Counted from the first letter of the stretch, positions 1 through 8,726 are shown. The stretch: 64,000 nucleotides of DNA from Sphingomonas sp. Leaf407 (GCF_001425385.1 NZ_LMQO01000001.1:186001-250000); one strand, 5' to 3'. The notes: generated by a model from the sequence alone, not told the origin. Numbers and translations are program-made.

Positions 1-753
1 CAGCGGCTTCAGCTTCTTGCCGACGTCGTCGACCTCGGGCTGGGTCAGCGGTACGAAGCCCCAGTTGTCCGACCACGCATCGTTCAGGATGCGCAGAATG
101 ATCGCCGCCTCGTCGGCGAACTTCGACTTGTCGACCCGGCGGATATGGATGCGCGGGTTCTTCTCGCCCGCCGCGACGATGCGCTGGACGATCGGCGGGA
201 AGTCCTTGGTGATGTCCAGCTCATAGGTGACGAGCTGCTTGACGCCCTGATAGCCCGCCGCCTCGATCCACCCCTGATATTGCGGCAGGTGATGGCCCAT
301 CAGCACGGTCGGGCTATGGTCATGTCCCTTGATGAGCAGTCCGGGCTCTTCCCAGATCGACAGGCTGCACGGCCCGATCGTCTTGGTCATGCCCTTGCCG
401 CGCAGCCATTCCTCGGCCGTCGCGATCAGCGCCGATGCGGTCTCGCCATCCTCCGCTTCGAACATGCCCCAGAAGCCGACACCGGGACCGAAGCCCTTGT
501 CGGCGGGCATCGTCAGCGCCAGCGTGTCGAGATGCGCCGAAATCCGGCCGATTACCCGGCCGTCGCGCTCGGCGATATGAAGCTGCCCCTCGGCATGGCT
601 GAACCAGCCGTTCTTCTTCGGATCGATCGTCGCGGCGACTTCCGATTTCAGCGGCGGCACCCAGTGCGGATCATTGGCATACAGGCGATAGGGCAGGGCG
701 ATGAACGCCTTGCGATCGGCGGCGGACAGGACCGGACGGACGGTGATCGACAT
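1..753 (-). CDS. GNAT-fold N-acyltransferase, bacterial ceramide synthase-like (3' end outside window)
   Basis: 251 codons are visible and the C-terminus lies beyond the window edge. The ATG at 753 follows a GGGGGAAG ribosome binding site. The protein opens MSITVRPVLSAADRKAFIALP and has the look of large GNAT-type proteins, with segments such as YANDPHWVPPL and GRISAHLD. In Caulobacter, a GNAT-like protein of this kind (bCerS) N-acylates the long-chain base made by serine palmitoyltransferase and lies in the same chromosomal neighbourhood. Here it is the last gene of a minus-strand series with a fatty-acid hydroxylase, LptF/G, spt, acp and a CerR-type reductase. The role as ceramide synthase is inferred from fold and context. 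An unrelated acetyltransferase remains possible. Confidence 0.7.
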   Translation of the reverse strand, partial: MSITVRPVLSAADRKAFIALPYRLYANDPHWVPPLKSEVAATIDPKKNGWFSHAEGQLHIAERDGRVIGRISAHLDTLALTMPADKGFGPGVGFWGMFEAEDGETASALIATAEEWLRGKGMTKTIGPCSLSIWEEPGLLIKGHDHSPTVLMGHHLPQYQGWIEAAGYQGVKQLVTYELDITKDFPPIVQRIVAAGEKNPRIHIRRVDKSKFADEAAIILRILNDAWSDNWGFVPLTQPEVDDVGKKLKPL

Positions 754-772
754 GGCTTCCCCCCAAACGACA

Positions 773-797
773 ACGGGGCGGCAATGCGCCGCCCCGT
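773..797 (-). terminator. Hairpin after the fatty-acid hydroxylase gene
   Basis: Ten-base-pair stem (ACGGGGCGGC / GCCGCCCCGT) with a 5-nt loop, between the hydroxylase stop at 822 and the next start at 753 on the minus strand. The U-tract is weak, as is common in GC-rich genomes, so it may terminate only partly. Confidence 0.5.
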
Positions 798-821
798 ATC
801 AAACATCAAATGACAAATCGG

Positions 822-1580
822 TCATCCGCGGTAACGCGGGTGCCCCTTGGCGACGCCGCCAGACAGTTCGGCGACCTTCGGATATTTCTTTGCGACATCC
901 TCGGTATAGCCGAGGTTGAAGACGGTCGGGCTCTTCTCCGGCCGTTCCGAACGCTCGTAATGGGTCCCGAAAATCTTGTCCCAGAAGAAGTTGGTGATGC
1001 CGAAATTGCCATGTTCGTCGTGGAAGTGATGCGCCATGTGCTTGCGCTTCCATGCGACCAGCAGCTTGTTCTTTGGCTTGTAGGCCAGATGCTGGATGCA
1101 GTGGCAGAATTCGTAGAAGCAGGTCGTCAGCAGGCCGGTCGCCAGCGCCGCCATCGCCCCGCCGAACCCGCCGATGGCATAGCCGACCGGTGCGGTCGCG
1201 ATCGCGATCGCCGGCAGCGTGGTGTGGAGCGCACCGAACAGGACCTCCAGATGGTTGGGGTCCTGATGATGGTCGTAATGGATGCGCTTCCACGTTGCGG
1301 CGAGCGGCGCGAACTTGAACATCCAGTTGGAATGCAGCACCCAGCGGTGCAGCACATACCACACCAGCGGATAGGCGACGATCGCGATGCCGATCGACGC
1401 CAGCGTCGGGACCAGCGGCGCGGGCGACCAGATGAACAGGCCGACCGCGACGACCGACAGCGCCAGATAGGCGATGATCGCCGGATACTGGAAAAACGCG
1501 ACGACCAACTCCTTGAAGGTCATCTTGTCGAGATGGTGCGACTTCTTCCAGAAGCCCTGCTTCTCGGTGATCGCGGTCAT
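822..1580 (-). CDS. Fatty acid hydroxylase / sterol desaturase superfamily membrane protein
   Basis: A 252-residue integral membrane di-iron enzyme. The start at 1580 (MTAITEKQGF) was chosen over an upstream ATG because GAGGAAG lies 9 nt before it. Hydrophobic segments lie around residues 33-50, 58-76 and 122-156. The histidine clusters of the superfamily are visible: HRWVLH (78-83), HYDHH (101-105) and HMAHHFHDEH (181-190). The superfamily includes FA2H/Scs7, which 2-hydroxylate the acyl chain of ceramides. Sphingomonas glycosphingolipids are known to carry 2-hydroxy fatty acids. With spt, acp and ceramide synthase-like genes alongside, hydroxylation or desaturation of a sphingolipid chain is the likely job. 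The exact position modified is inference; a carotenoid or sterol-type substrate is less likely here. Confidence 0.8.
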   Translation of the reverse strand: MTAITEKQGFWKKSHHLDKMTFKELVVAFFQYPAIIAYLALSVVAVGLFIWSPAPLVPTLASIGIAIVAYPLVWYVLHRWVLHSNWMFKFAPLAATWKRIHYDHHQDPNHLEVLFGALHTTLPAIAIATAPVGYAIGGFGGAMAALATGLLTTCFYEFCHCIQHLAYKPKNKLLVAWKRKHMAHHFHDEHGNFGITNFFWDKIFGTHYERSERPEKSPTVFNLGYTEDVAKKYPKVAELSGGVAKGHPRYRG

Positions 1581-1676
1581 CGGCACAACTTCCTCAAACG
1601 ATTCCTTGACCGGGCATGTAACGCCCATCGTGATGCTTTGGCGACGCTTTGCGGCCAAAGTGGGACGGTATCGCGT

Positions 1677-2768
1677 CTATTCCTCGGTACGGATCAGCAC
1701 GGCCTCACCGATCAGGAAGAACAACAGGAACGGCGCCCAAGCCGCCAGAAACGGCGGATAGGCACCCAGGTTCCCCATCGCCAACGCGAAATTGTCCGCC
1801 ACGAAATAGGTAAAGCCAAGCGCCATGCCAATGACCGCGCGGACGAACAATTTGCCCGATCGTGCCACGCCGAATGCCGCGACCGCCGCCAGCAGCGGCA
1901 TCAGCACCGCCGACAACGGCCCCGACAGCTTGTGCCACAACGCGCCTTCCAGCGCCTTGGTCGGGCGACCGGCTTCGGTCAGATCGTCGATCGCCACCGA
2001 TAGCTGGGTGAATGACAGGCCATCGGGATCGACGTTCTGGAGCGTGAACTGGTCGGGCCGGACCCCGCCCGCGATGCGCAGCGTGCCCAGCCGTTCGCGC
2101 AGTCCGCTTGCGACGGTGAAGCGCTCCGCTCCTTCGATCCGCCATGCACCATCCTCGCGCCGCCCGGCGCTGGCCGTAACGAGCGCGCGGAGCGAGGAGC
2201 CTTCGCGGGTGTAGACGGTGATTCCGCGCAGCCGGGTGGCCTCGCCCCGACCCGACACCTGCCGGACCTGGATCAGATTGTCACCGTCGCGCACCCACAC
2301 GTTGGTGCGATCACCACGGTCGACCGGCATCGGTCCATAGTCGACATTGTCCCATGCGGTGAGCGTCGCGGTGGCGCGCGCCACGACCCGTTCGTTGAAA
2401 CCGAACGACAGCGCGGCGACGCCGAAGCTGGCGAGGATCAACGGGGCGAGTACCTGATGCGCCGACAGGCCGGCGGCTTTCAGGCTGATGATCTCGCTGT
2501 TCTGATTGAGCTGCGTCAGCGTCAGGATCGTGCCGAGCAGGACCGAGAAGGGCAGGAAGCGGGCGACGATCTGCGGCGTGCGCAGCGACACGTAGCGCAG
2601 GATTTCCGCCTGTCCATTGCCCGGCTGGGCAAGGATCTTGCCGCTTTCGCTGAGCAGGTCGAGCGCCTGCAACACCAGCACCAGCGCGAACAGGATCGCG
2701 AAGGTCCGCACGAGGAACAGCCGCGCCATATAGACGGCGATCGTGGTCGAGGGGAACAGCGCACGCAT
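1677..2768 (-). CDS. lptG: LptG-type permease subunit (YjgP/YjgQ family)
   Basis: 363 residues, the usual length of LptG. The N-terminal helix pair begins MRALFPSTTIAVYMARLFLVRTF near the start, a periplasmic beta-rich domain fills the middle (VWVRDGDNLIQV, GITVYTREG), and three C-terminal helices end in FLIGEAVLIRTEE. The start ATG at 2768 overlaps the upstream lptF stop by one base (TGATG), so the two are translationally coupled. LptF and LptG form the inner-membrane part of the LptB2FG exporter, which lifts lipopolysaccharide out of the inner membrane. Sphingomonads are known to carry glycosphingolipids instead of LPS, and this pair sits inside a sphingolipid cluster, so a glycosphingolipid cargo is a reasonable inference. 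The ATPase LptB and the bridge proteins are not in this window. Confidence 0.85.
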   Translation of the reverse strand: MRALFPSTTIAVYMARLFLVRTFAILFALVLVLQALDLLSESGKILAQPGNGQAEILRYVSLRTPQIVARFLPFSVLLGTILTLTQLNQNSEIISLKAAGLSAHQVLAPLILASFGVAALSFGFNERVVARATATLTAWDNVDYGPMPVDRGDRTNVWVRDGDNLIQVRQVSGRGEATRLRGITVYTREGSSLRALVTASAGRREDGAWRIEGAERFTVASGLRERLGTLRIAGGVRPDQFTLQNVDPDGLSFTQLSVAIDDLTEAGRPTKALEGALWHKLSGPLSAVLMPLLAAVAAFGVARSGKLFVRAVIGMALGFTYFVADNFALAMGNLGAYPPFLAAWAPFLLFFLIGEAVLIRTEE

Positions 2769-3961
2769 CACGCCGCCGCCTTGCGCTTGCCCGGCAGATA
2801 CCGGCCGATCAGCTTGCCAAGCTTGGCGGCACCGCGTTCCAGCCCGCCGATCGGCTGGCCGCCGGGGACATAGGCGACGACATAATAGAGCCGGAACACC
2901 AGCGCGGCGAACAGCAGGAACGGCCCCCACAGCGCGATGATCGGATCGATCCGGCCGAGGCCGCCGACCGCTTCGCCATATTCATTGACCTTGTGATAGG
3001 TCACGAGCAGCACGATCGACAGGAACACGCCGAGCGCCGAGGATGATCGCTTGGCCGGCACGCCGAGCGCCAGCGCCAGCAGCGGCAACAGGAACATCGT
3101 CGCCACCTCCGCCAGCCGGAAGTGGAAATTGGCGCGCGCCGCGTCGCGATCCTCCTCGCTGACCTTGGGATCATGGCCGGCCACGGCGAGCTGCGGCAGC
3201 GTCTGTTCGAGGTCGCGGCCGCCGCGCGGGCGGAAGTTGCCGAACTTGGGCAGATCGATCGGCAGGTCGTGCGCGGTGAAGGTCAGCGTGCGCGGCACGC
3301 GGAAATCGGGCGCGTTGTGGATTAGCGTGCCATTGGTCAGGCGAAAGATGATCGTGTTGGGATCGTCGGTGCGCAGGAACTGGCCGCGCTCGGCGGTCAC
3401 GCCCAGCCACTGGCCGTCGCGCTGGCTGGCCTGTACGAAGATGCCGCGCAGGTCGGCACCCGACCCACGGCTTTCCTCGATGCGCAGCGTCATCCGGTCG
3501 CCCAGCTTGGTGAATTCGCCGACCTTGATCGACGCGCCGAGCGCGCCCGAGCGCAGTTCGAAGCGCAGCGCCTCGTAATTATAGCGCGCGAGCGGCTGGA
3601 CGAAGCCGACGATCGCAAGGTTCGCTGCCGCCAGCACCGTCGCATAATAAAATGGCACGCGCAGCAGCCGCCAATAGCTCATGCCAACGCCGAGCATCAC
3701 GTCGAGCTCGGACGAGGTGGCGAGCTTGCGAAAGGCGAGCAGGATGCCGAGCATCAGCCCGATCGGGATGCCGAGGCCAAGATATTCAGGCAGCAGATTG
3801 GCCAGCATGCGCCACACGACGCTGACCGGCCCGCCTTCGGCCGCGACGAAGTCGAACAACCGCAGCATCCGGTCGAGCACGAGCAGCATCGCCGAAATGA
3901 GCAGGGTCGAGAACAGCGGCACCGCGATCAGCCGGGCCATGTAGCGATCGATCGATGGCAT
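2768..3961 (-). CDS. lptF: LptF-type permease subunit (YjgP/YjgQ family)
   Basis: 397 residues from the ATG at 3961; a GTG two codons earlier (3967) is also possible and neither has a strong ribosome binding site. It starts MPSIDRYMARLIAVPLFSTL, with the amphipathic start and first two helices typical of LptF. A soluble periplasmic beta-jellyroll segment follows (about 130-270), then three or four C-terminal helices. It is first of the pair with lptG and lies downstream of spt, separated by a strong hairpin, so it probably has its own promoter in 3962-4016. Family knowledge gives a role in moving a lipid-anchored glycolipid to the periplasmic bridge. The link to sphingolipid rather than LPS is inferred from neighbours. 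Confidence 0.85.
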   Translation of the reverse strand: MPSIDRYMARLIAVPLFSTLLISAMLLVLDRMLRLFDFVAAEGGPVSVVWRMLANLLPEYLGLGIPIGLMLGILLAFRKLATSSELDVMLGVGMSYWRLLRVPFYYATVLAAANLAIVGFVQPLARYNYEALRFELRSGALGASIKVGEFTKLGDRMTLRIEESRGSGADLRGIFVQASQRDGQWLGVTAERGQFLRTDDPNTIIFRLTNGTLIHNAPDFRVPRTLTFTAHDLPIDLPKFGNFRPRGGRDLEQTLPQLAVAGHDPKVSEEDRDAARANFHFRLAEVATMFLLPLLALALGVPAKRSSSALGVFLSIVLLVTYHKVNEYGEAVGGLGRIDPIIALWGPFLLFAALVFRLYYVVAYVPGGQPIGGLERGAAKLGKLIGRYLPGKRKAAA

Positions 3962-4016
3962 GGGCACGGCTATAGCGGAGGTTGCGGGCGAAGCTAGTCC
4001 CGTTGCGAGGGTGCTA

Positions 4017-4048
4017 CTGCTCCCCTCCCCGACAAGGGAGGGGAGCAG
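4017..4048 (-). terminator. Strong hairpin after spt
   Basis: Perfect 13-bp inverted repeat (CTGCTCCCCTCCC / GGGAGGGGAGCAG) with a 6-nt loop, immediately after the spt stop codon and before lptF. No T-run follows. It may be an intrinsic terminator or an mRNA-stabilising hairpin between two halves of the cluster. Confidence 0.65.
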
Positions 4049-4054
4049 ATCGGA

Positions 4055-5314
4055 TCAGATCGCGCCGACCGCCTTGCCGGCCGCCTCGAACATGCCGATG
4101 ATCGTCTCGACCTGTTCGGCGCTGTGTTCGGCGCACAGCGAGCAGCGCAGCAGGAAGGTGCCGGCCGGGGTGGCGGGCGGACGCGCCATGTTGACGTACA
4201 GGCCGCCGTCAAGCAGTGCCTGCCACATCGCCACCGCTTGGGCCTGATCCTCGAGGATCACGGCGATGATCGCCGATTGTGGCGTGTCGGTGCCGAGCTT
4301 TAGCCCCAGATCCTTCAGCCCGCCGTGCAACCGTTTCGAATTGCGCCACAGATGCGCGCGCTTGTCGCCGGCGTGCATCAGCTTGCGGATCGAGGTCGCG
4401 GCGGTAGCGACCACCGACGGCGGCAGCGACGCGGTGAAGACATAGGGCCGGCACACCAGCCGCATCACGTCGAACTTCGGATGGTTGGAGACGCAGAAGC
4501 CGCCGACCGTACCGACCGATTTGGAGAAGGTGCCGACGACGAAATCGACATCCGCCTCGACGCCCTGTTCCTCATACACGCCGCGGCCGTTGGGACCGAA
4601 GAAGCCCATGCCGTGTGCCTCGTCGACCAGCACCATGCAGCCGTGCTTCTTCGCCACCGCGACCATTTCGGGCAGCGGTGCGATGTCGCCGAGCATCGAA
4701 TAGACGCCTTCGAGCACCACCAGCTTGCCCGGCTCTTTCGGCAGCCGGCCGAGCCGCTTGTCGAGATCCTCGACCGAATTGTGGCGGAAGCGCACGACCT
4801 CGGCATTGCCGAGCGCGCAGCCGTCGTAGATCGAGGCATGGCTGTCGGCGTCGAGGATGATATATTCGCCCTTGCCGACCAACGTCGAAATGATGCCGAG
4901 GTTCGCCTGATAGCCGGTCGAGAACACCATGGCGTGGGTCGTGCCGTAGAATTCGCGCAGCGCCGCTTCGCAATCCTTGTGCGGATCATACGTGCCGTTC
5001 AGCACCCGGCTGCCGGTGGTGCCCGATCCGAACTCGTCGAACGCCTTCTTGCCCGCCGCGATCACGTCCGGGTCGAAGGTCATGCCCATGTAGTTGTAGG
5101 TGCCGAGCAGGATCGTGTCCTTGCCGCGGATCACCGCCTGGGTCGGTGACTTCACCTCGTCCATCACGATCGCGAAGGGATCGCGCACGCCGGTCGCCAG
5201 CAGCGCCTCGCGTTCGGCGATCAGCGCGTCGAACTTGCTGAACAGGTCACGTTCGGGCGCGACCGGCGTCGGGTCGGCGGGCAGGGCGTGCGGGGTGGCG
5301 GCGGCTTCGGTCAT
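4055..5314 (-). CDS. spt: Serine palmitoyltransferase
   Basis: A 419-residue, PLP-dependent alpha-oxoamine synthase. It condenses L-serine with palmitoyl-CoA or acyl-ACP to 3-ketosphinganine, the first step of sphingolipid synthesis, in the cytoplasm. The residues known from the S. paucimobilis enzyme fall at identical positions: H159 (stacks on PLP), D231 and H234 in VLVDEAH, K265 in VVGTFSKSVGT (Schiff base) and R378 in NMARPP. Length and N-terminus (MTEAAATPHALPAD) also match that soluble homodimeric enzyme. It lies 18 nt downstream of the acyl carrier protein gene in one transcription unit with the CerR-type reductase. The position next to a dedicated ACP suggests an acyl-ACP substrate. 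Confidence 0.97.
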   Translation of the reverse strand: MTEAAATPHALPADPTPVAPERDLFSKFDALIAEREALLATGVRDPFAIVMDEVKSPTQAVIRGKDTILLGTYNYMGMTFDPDVIAAGKKAFDEFGSGTTGSRVLNGTYDPHKDCEAALREFYGTTHAMVFSTGYQANLGIISTLVGKGEYIILDADSHASIYDGCALGNAEVVRFRHNSVEDLDKRLGRLPKEPGKLVVLEGVYSMLGDIAPLPEMVAVAKKHGCMVLVDEAHGMGFFGPNGRGVYEEQGVEADVDFVVGTFSKSVGTVGGFCVSNHPKFDVMRLVCRPYVFTASLPPSVVATAATSIRKLMHAGDKRAHLWRNSKRLHGGLKDLGLKLGTDTPQSAIIAVILEDQAQAVAMWQALLDGGLYVNMARPPATPAGTFLLRCSLCAEHSAEQVETIIGMFEAAGKAVGAI

Positions 5315-5332
5315 GATCGGGGCCTTATGTCT

Positions 5333-5578
5333 TCAGGCGGTCTTCAGCTTCTCGACGGCATCGGCCAACTGGCCGACCGTCTCGATCTCGGCCTGCATGT
5401 TCATGGTGATGACGATGTCGAATTCATCCTCGACCGCCGCCACGAAATCCATGACGGTCAGGCTGTCCCATTCGAGATCGCCGGCAAAGGTCGTCGCGTC
5501 GGTGAGCGCCACGCCCTTCTTGTTGAAGGGGTCGATCAGGCCGGTGATGGTGGCGAGGGTGGCGGCACGGTCGCTCAT
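5333..5578 (-). CDS. Acyl carrier protein of the sphingolipid cluster
   Basis: 81 residues with the phosphopantetheine attachment motif EWDSLTVMDFV; the serine is residue 39. It is followed by the acidic helix (VEDEFDI) that partner enzymes bind. It is not the housekeeping AcpP, which normally sits between fabG and fabF. Its place between a CerR-type reductase and spt matches the dedicated ACP gene shown to be needed for ceramide synthesis in Caulobacter. It probably delivers an acyl thioester to serine palmitoyltransferase or to the N-acyltransferase. An acyl-ACP synthetase to load it is not seen in this window. Confidence 0.88.
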   Translation of the reverse strand: MSDRAATLATITGLIDPFNKKGVALTDATTFAGDLEWDSLTVMDFVAAVEDEFDIVITMNMQAEIETVGQLADAVEKLKTA

Positions 5579-5611
5579 GCGGGTCTTTCCAATATGCGTG
5601 GTTGCGCGGGC

Positions 5612-6511
5612 CTATAGCAGACCATGCGCACGATACCATGCCGCCGTATCGCTAAGGCCGCGTGGCGTGGCGATGCGCGGTTCCCACAGCTCGGTGGGCG
5701 GACGGCGTGCCGGGTCGGCGGTCCAGTCGGGATGGGCGAGATAGCGGGCGCGGTCGGGGGTCAGCTTGGCCCCGCTGCCGCGAAACCTGCGATCGAGGCG
5801 CGCACCCAATCGCAGCAGCCGTTCGGGCAGGTGCAACGGCAGCACGCGCTGCCCGACCGCCCGCCCGATCAGCCGGGCCAGTTCGGCATGGGTCAGCGGG
5901 TTGCCATCGTCGACCTCGTACAGATCGTGCGCACCGGGCCGATCGGCGAGGGCGAGCAGCAACCGCGCCAGATCATCAACCGCGACCAGCGCGAGCCGGC
6001 CGGGCGGCGGCAGGAGCGCGAGCCCGATCTTCGCCATGCGGAACATGTCGCGCAATTCGGTATCGCCTGGACCATACACCCCGCTCGGGCGGACGATCGT
6101 CCAGTCGAGATCGCTCGCCTCGACCACCGCTTCACCGGCGCGTTTGGAGGCGCCATAGGCCGATAGCTGCGGCTCGCGGGCGGAGAGCGAGGAGACATGG
6201 ACGAACCGGCCGACCCCGGCGGCCAGCGCGGCATCGACCATCGCCTGCGTGCCGGTCACGTTGCCGGCGGTGAACCCCGCCGCGTCCGGCGCACTCACCA
6301 CGCCGGCGAGGTGCAGGACGACATGTGCCCCGCCGACCAGTTCGTTCAGGCTCTCCGGCCGGTCGAGCGCGCCGCGTACCCAGCTTACGTTCGGCTCGGC
6401 CGGTTGCGCCCGGCGGGTAAGCGCGCGGATGTGCCAGCCGGCACTGGCACCCAGCGCGATCAAGCGGCGGCCAACGAAACCGGTGCCGCCGGTCAGCGCC
6501 ATTGTCTTCAC
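5612..6511 (-). CDS. NAD(P)-dependent epimerase/reductase, CerR-like
   Basis: 299-residue extended short-chain dehydrogenase: Rossmann motif TGGTGFVG at residues 7-14 and the YGASK active-site pair preceded by a VSSLSA serine. The GTG start at 6511 overlaps the proB stop in the GTGA arrangement, which favours it over the ATG three codons later. In Caulobacter a gene of this family beside spt and acp (cerR) encodes the enzyme that reduces the 3-keto group of the long-chain base or its acylated product. The same order here (reductase, acp, spt) makes that role likely. By sequence alone it could also be a sugar epimerase. Confidence 0.78.
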   Translation of the reverse strand: MKTMALTGGTGFVGRRLIALGASAGWHIRALTRRAQPAEPNVSWVRGALDRPESLNELVGGAHVVLHLAGVVSAPDAAGFTAGNVTGTQAMVDAALAAGVGRFVHVSSLSAREPQLSAYGASKRAGEAVVEASDLDWTIVRPSGVYGPGDTELRDMFRMAKIGLALLPPPGRLALVAVDDLARLLLALADRPGAHDLYEVDDGNPLTHAELARLIGRAVGQRVLPLHLPERLLRLGARLDRRFRGSGAKLTPDRARYLAHPDWTADPARRPPTELWEPRIATPRGLSDTAAWYRAHGLL

Positions 6512-7650
6512 AGCAACGCCATATGATTGCGGTGGACCAGCGCCGAACGCGGCGCGTACCCGAGCAGGTCGCCCAGTTCGTCGCTGCGCCGCCCGACGAT
6601 CCGCGCGGCGTCGACCGCGTCATATTCGGCGAGGCCGCGCGCCACGGTGCGACCATCGGTGGCGACGATGCGGATCAGATCGCCGCGTGCGAAATCGCCC
6701 TCGACCGATACCGCCCCGGCGGGGAGCAGGCTGCGCCCCGAGGCGAGTGCCGCGACCGCGCCGGCATCGACGCGGATCGCCCCGCGATCGGTCAGCCCGC
6801 CCGACAGCCATGCCTTGCGCGCCGGGGCATGGCGTGGGGCGGCGAACACCGTGCCATGGCCGGTCGCGGCGAAGCGGGCGAGCGGATGGTCGATCCTCCC
6901 GCTGGCGATGGCGAGCGTCGCGCCGGCGGCGGTGGCGATACGCGCCGCCTCCACCTTCGACACCATGCCGCCCGATCCCATGCCCGACGACGATCGGCTG
7001 TCGGCCATGCCGAGGATCGTCGCGTCGATCGTCTCGACATGGGGAATGAGGCGCGCATCGGGGTTGGCGTGCGGATTGCTGTCGTACAGCCCGTCGATGT
7101 CCGACAGTAGGATGACGCCGTTGGCGCGCGCCGCCGCGCCGACCCGTGCGGCGAGCCGGTCGTTGTCGCCGAAGCGGATTTCTTCCGTAGCGACGCTGTC
7201 GTTCTCGTTCACCACCGGCACGACGCCCAGCTTGAGCAGCCGGCCGAGCGTCGCGGCGACGTTCAGATAGCGGCGGCGGTCCTCCAGATCGTCGAGCGTG
7301 ACGAGCAGTTGCGCGGCGGTGAGGCCATGATTGCCGAGCAATTCGGCCCAGACGCTCGACAGCGCGATCTGTCCGGTCGCGGCGGCGGCCTGCGCATCCT
7401 CTAGGCTCGCCCGGCCGCCCCTGGGCAGCCCGAGCCGCCGCGCACCAAGCGCGATCGCCCCCGACGAGACGACGACGACCTGCTGCCCCGCCTTCACCCG
7501 TGCGGCGATGTCGGCGACCAGTCCGGCGAGCCAGTCGCGCCGGACCGTGCCGTCGGCCGTGACGAGCAACGACGAACCGACCTTGACGACCAGGCGCGGG
7601 CCGAACAGGTCGGCGTCGGGGCGGGGGGCGTCGGCTAGACCGGCGACCAT
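6508..7650 (-). CDS. proB: Glutamate 5-kinase
   Basis: 380 residues. An N-terminal amino-acid kinase domain (VVKVGSSLLV near residue 20, VVVVSSGAI, VVNENDSVATEEIRFGDND, GTGG-like GMGSGGMVSKVEAA) is followed by a C-terminal PUA domain (about 290-370), the usual ProB layout. It phosphorylates glutamate to gamma-glutamyl phosphate, the first step of proline synthesis. The start overlaps the end of obgE by 16 nt and its stop overlaps the start of the sphingolipid reductase. obgE, proB and the sphingolipid genes are therefore probably co-transcribed. proA is not in the window. Confidence 0.95.
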   Translation of the reverse strand: MVAGLADAPRPDADLFGPRLVVKVGSSLLVTADGTVRRDWLAGLVADIAARVKAGQQVVVVSSGAIALGARRLGLPRGGRASLEDAQAAAATGQIALSSVWAELLGNHGLTAAQLLVTLDDLEDRRRYLNVAATLGRLLKLGVVPVVNENDSVATEEIRFGDNDRLAARVGAAARANGVILLSDIDGLYDSNPHANPDARLIPHVETIDATILGMADSRSSSGMGSGGMVSKVEAARIATAAGATLAIASGRIDHPLARFAATGHGTVFAAPRHAPARKAWLSGGLTDRGAIRVDAGAVAALASGRSLLPAGAVSVEGDFARGDLIRIVATDGRTVARGLAEYDAVDAARIVGRRSDELGDLLGYAPRSALVHRNHMALL

Positions 7651-8675
7651 TCGCCCGGCTCCCCGTCGGCTTCCCCGGCGTGCATCTCGGACGGGCCGAT
7701 CGCGGCGAGCAGCCGGTCGAGCACCGCCTCCAGCCCCTGCCCGGTCGCGCCCGACAGCGGGAGTACCGTCGCGCCGCTCTCCGCCTCCAGTTCGGCGATC
7801 AGCGCGGCAGTCAGTTCCTCGTCGAGCAGATCGGCCTTGTTGAGCGCGATCACCTCGGGCTTCTCGGCGAGATCGGCGCCGTAATTCTCCAGTTCCTGCC
7901 GGACGATGCGATAGGCGGCGACCGGATCGTCAACATGGCTGTCGATCAGGTGGAGCAGCACCCGGCACCGTTCGATATGGCCGAGGAAGCGGTCGCCGAT
8001 CCCGGCGCCTTCCGCTGCGCCCTCGATCAATCCCGGAATGTCGGCGACCACGAATTCGCGATCGCGGTGGCTCACCACGCCCAACTGCGGGCGGGTGGTG
8101 GTGAAGGCATAGGCCCCGACCTTGGCATTCGCGTTGGTCACGGCGTTGATGAAGGTGGACTTGCCGGCATTGGGCAGCCCGACCAGCCCGGCGTCGGCGA
8201 GCAGCTTGAGCCGCAGCCATACCCACGCCTCGTCGCCCGGCCAGCCGGTGCCGTGCTGGCGCGGGGCTCGATTGGTCGACGTCTTGTAACTGGCATTGCC
8301 GCGTCCGCCGTCCCCGCCGCGCAGGAATATCTCGCGCTGGCCGGTATGGGTGAAATCGGCGAGGACGGTTTCCTTGTCCTCCGACAATATCTGCGTGCCC
8401 ACCGGCACGCGGATGACGAGATCGCGACCGCCGCCTCCGGTGCGGTTCGATCCCGAACCGCCCGAACCACGCGGCGCGCGGAAATGCTGGGTGTAGCGAA
8501 AATCGATCAGCGTGTTGAGGCCGGCGACCGCTTCGAAAATGACGTCGCCGCCCTTGCCGCCGTTACCGCCGTCGGGGCCGCCATACTCCATGAACTTTTC
8601 GCGCCGGAAACTGACGGCGCCGGGGCCACCCACGCCCGAACGGACGAAGATCTTGGCTTGGTCGAGAAAATGCAT
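7635..8675 (-). CDS. obgE: Obg family GTPase
   Basis: 346 residues. The glycine-rich Obg domain occupies 1-158 (GGPDGGNGGKGGDV, RGGDGGRGNASY). The GTPase domain has GLPNAGKS (166-173), DIPG (212-215) and NKAD (279-282). Obg/CgtA binds the large ribosomal subunit and links ribosome assembly with growth control. rplU-rpmA, its frequent neighbours, lie about 3 kb upstream on the same strand, which hints that an ancestral rplU-rpmA-acetyltransferase-obgE-proB string has been interrupted here. It starts 51 nt after the upstream acetyltransferase gene. Confidence 0.96.
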   Translation of the reverse strand: MHFLDQAKIFVRSGVGGPGAVSFRREKFMEYGGPDGGNGGKGGDVIFEAVAGLNTLIDFRYTQHFRAPRGSGGSGSNRTGGGGRDLVIRVPVGTQILSEDKETVLADFTHTGQREIFLRGGDGGRGNASYKTSTNRAPRQHGTGWPGDEAWVWLRLKLLADAGLVGLPNAGKSTFINAVTNANAKVGAYAFTTTRPQLGVVSHRDREFVVADIPGLIEGAAEGAGIGDRFLGHIERCRVLLHLIDSHVDDPVAAYRIVRQELENYGADLAEKPEVIALNKADLLDEELTAALIAELEAESGATVLPLSGATGQGLEAVLDRLLAAIGPSEMHAGEADGEPGEWSPV

Positions 8676-8726
8676 GGCATCCGCTTAGTCGGAGTCGCGC
8701 GATGGGGGAAGGGTGTTCCTTGAGTG

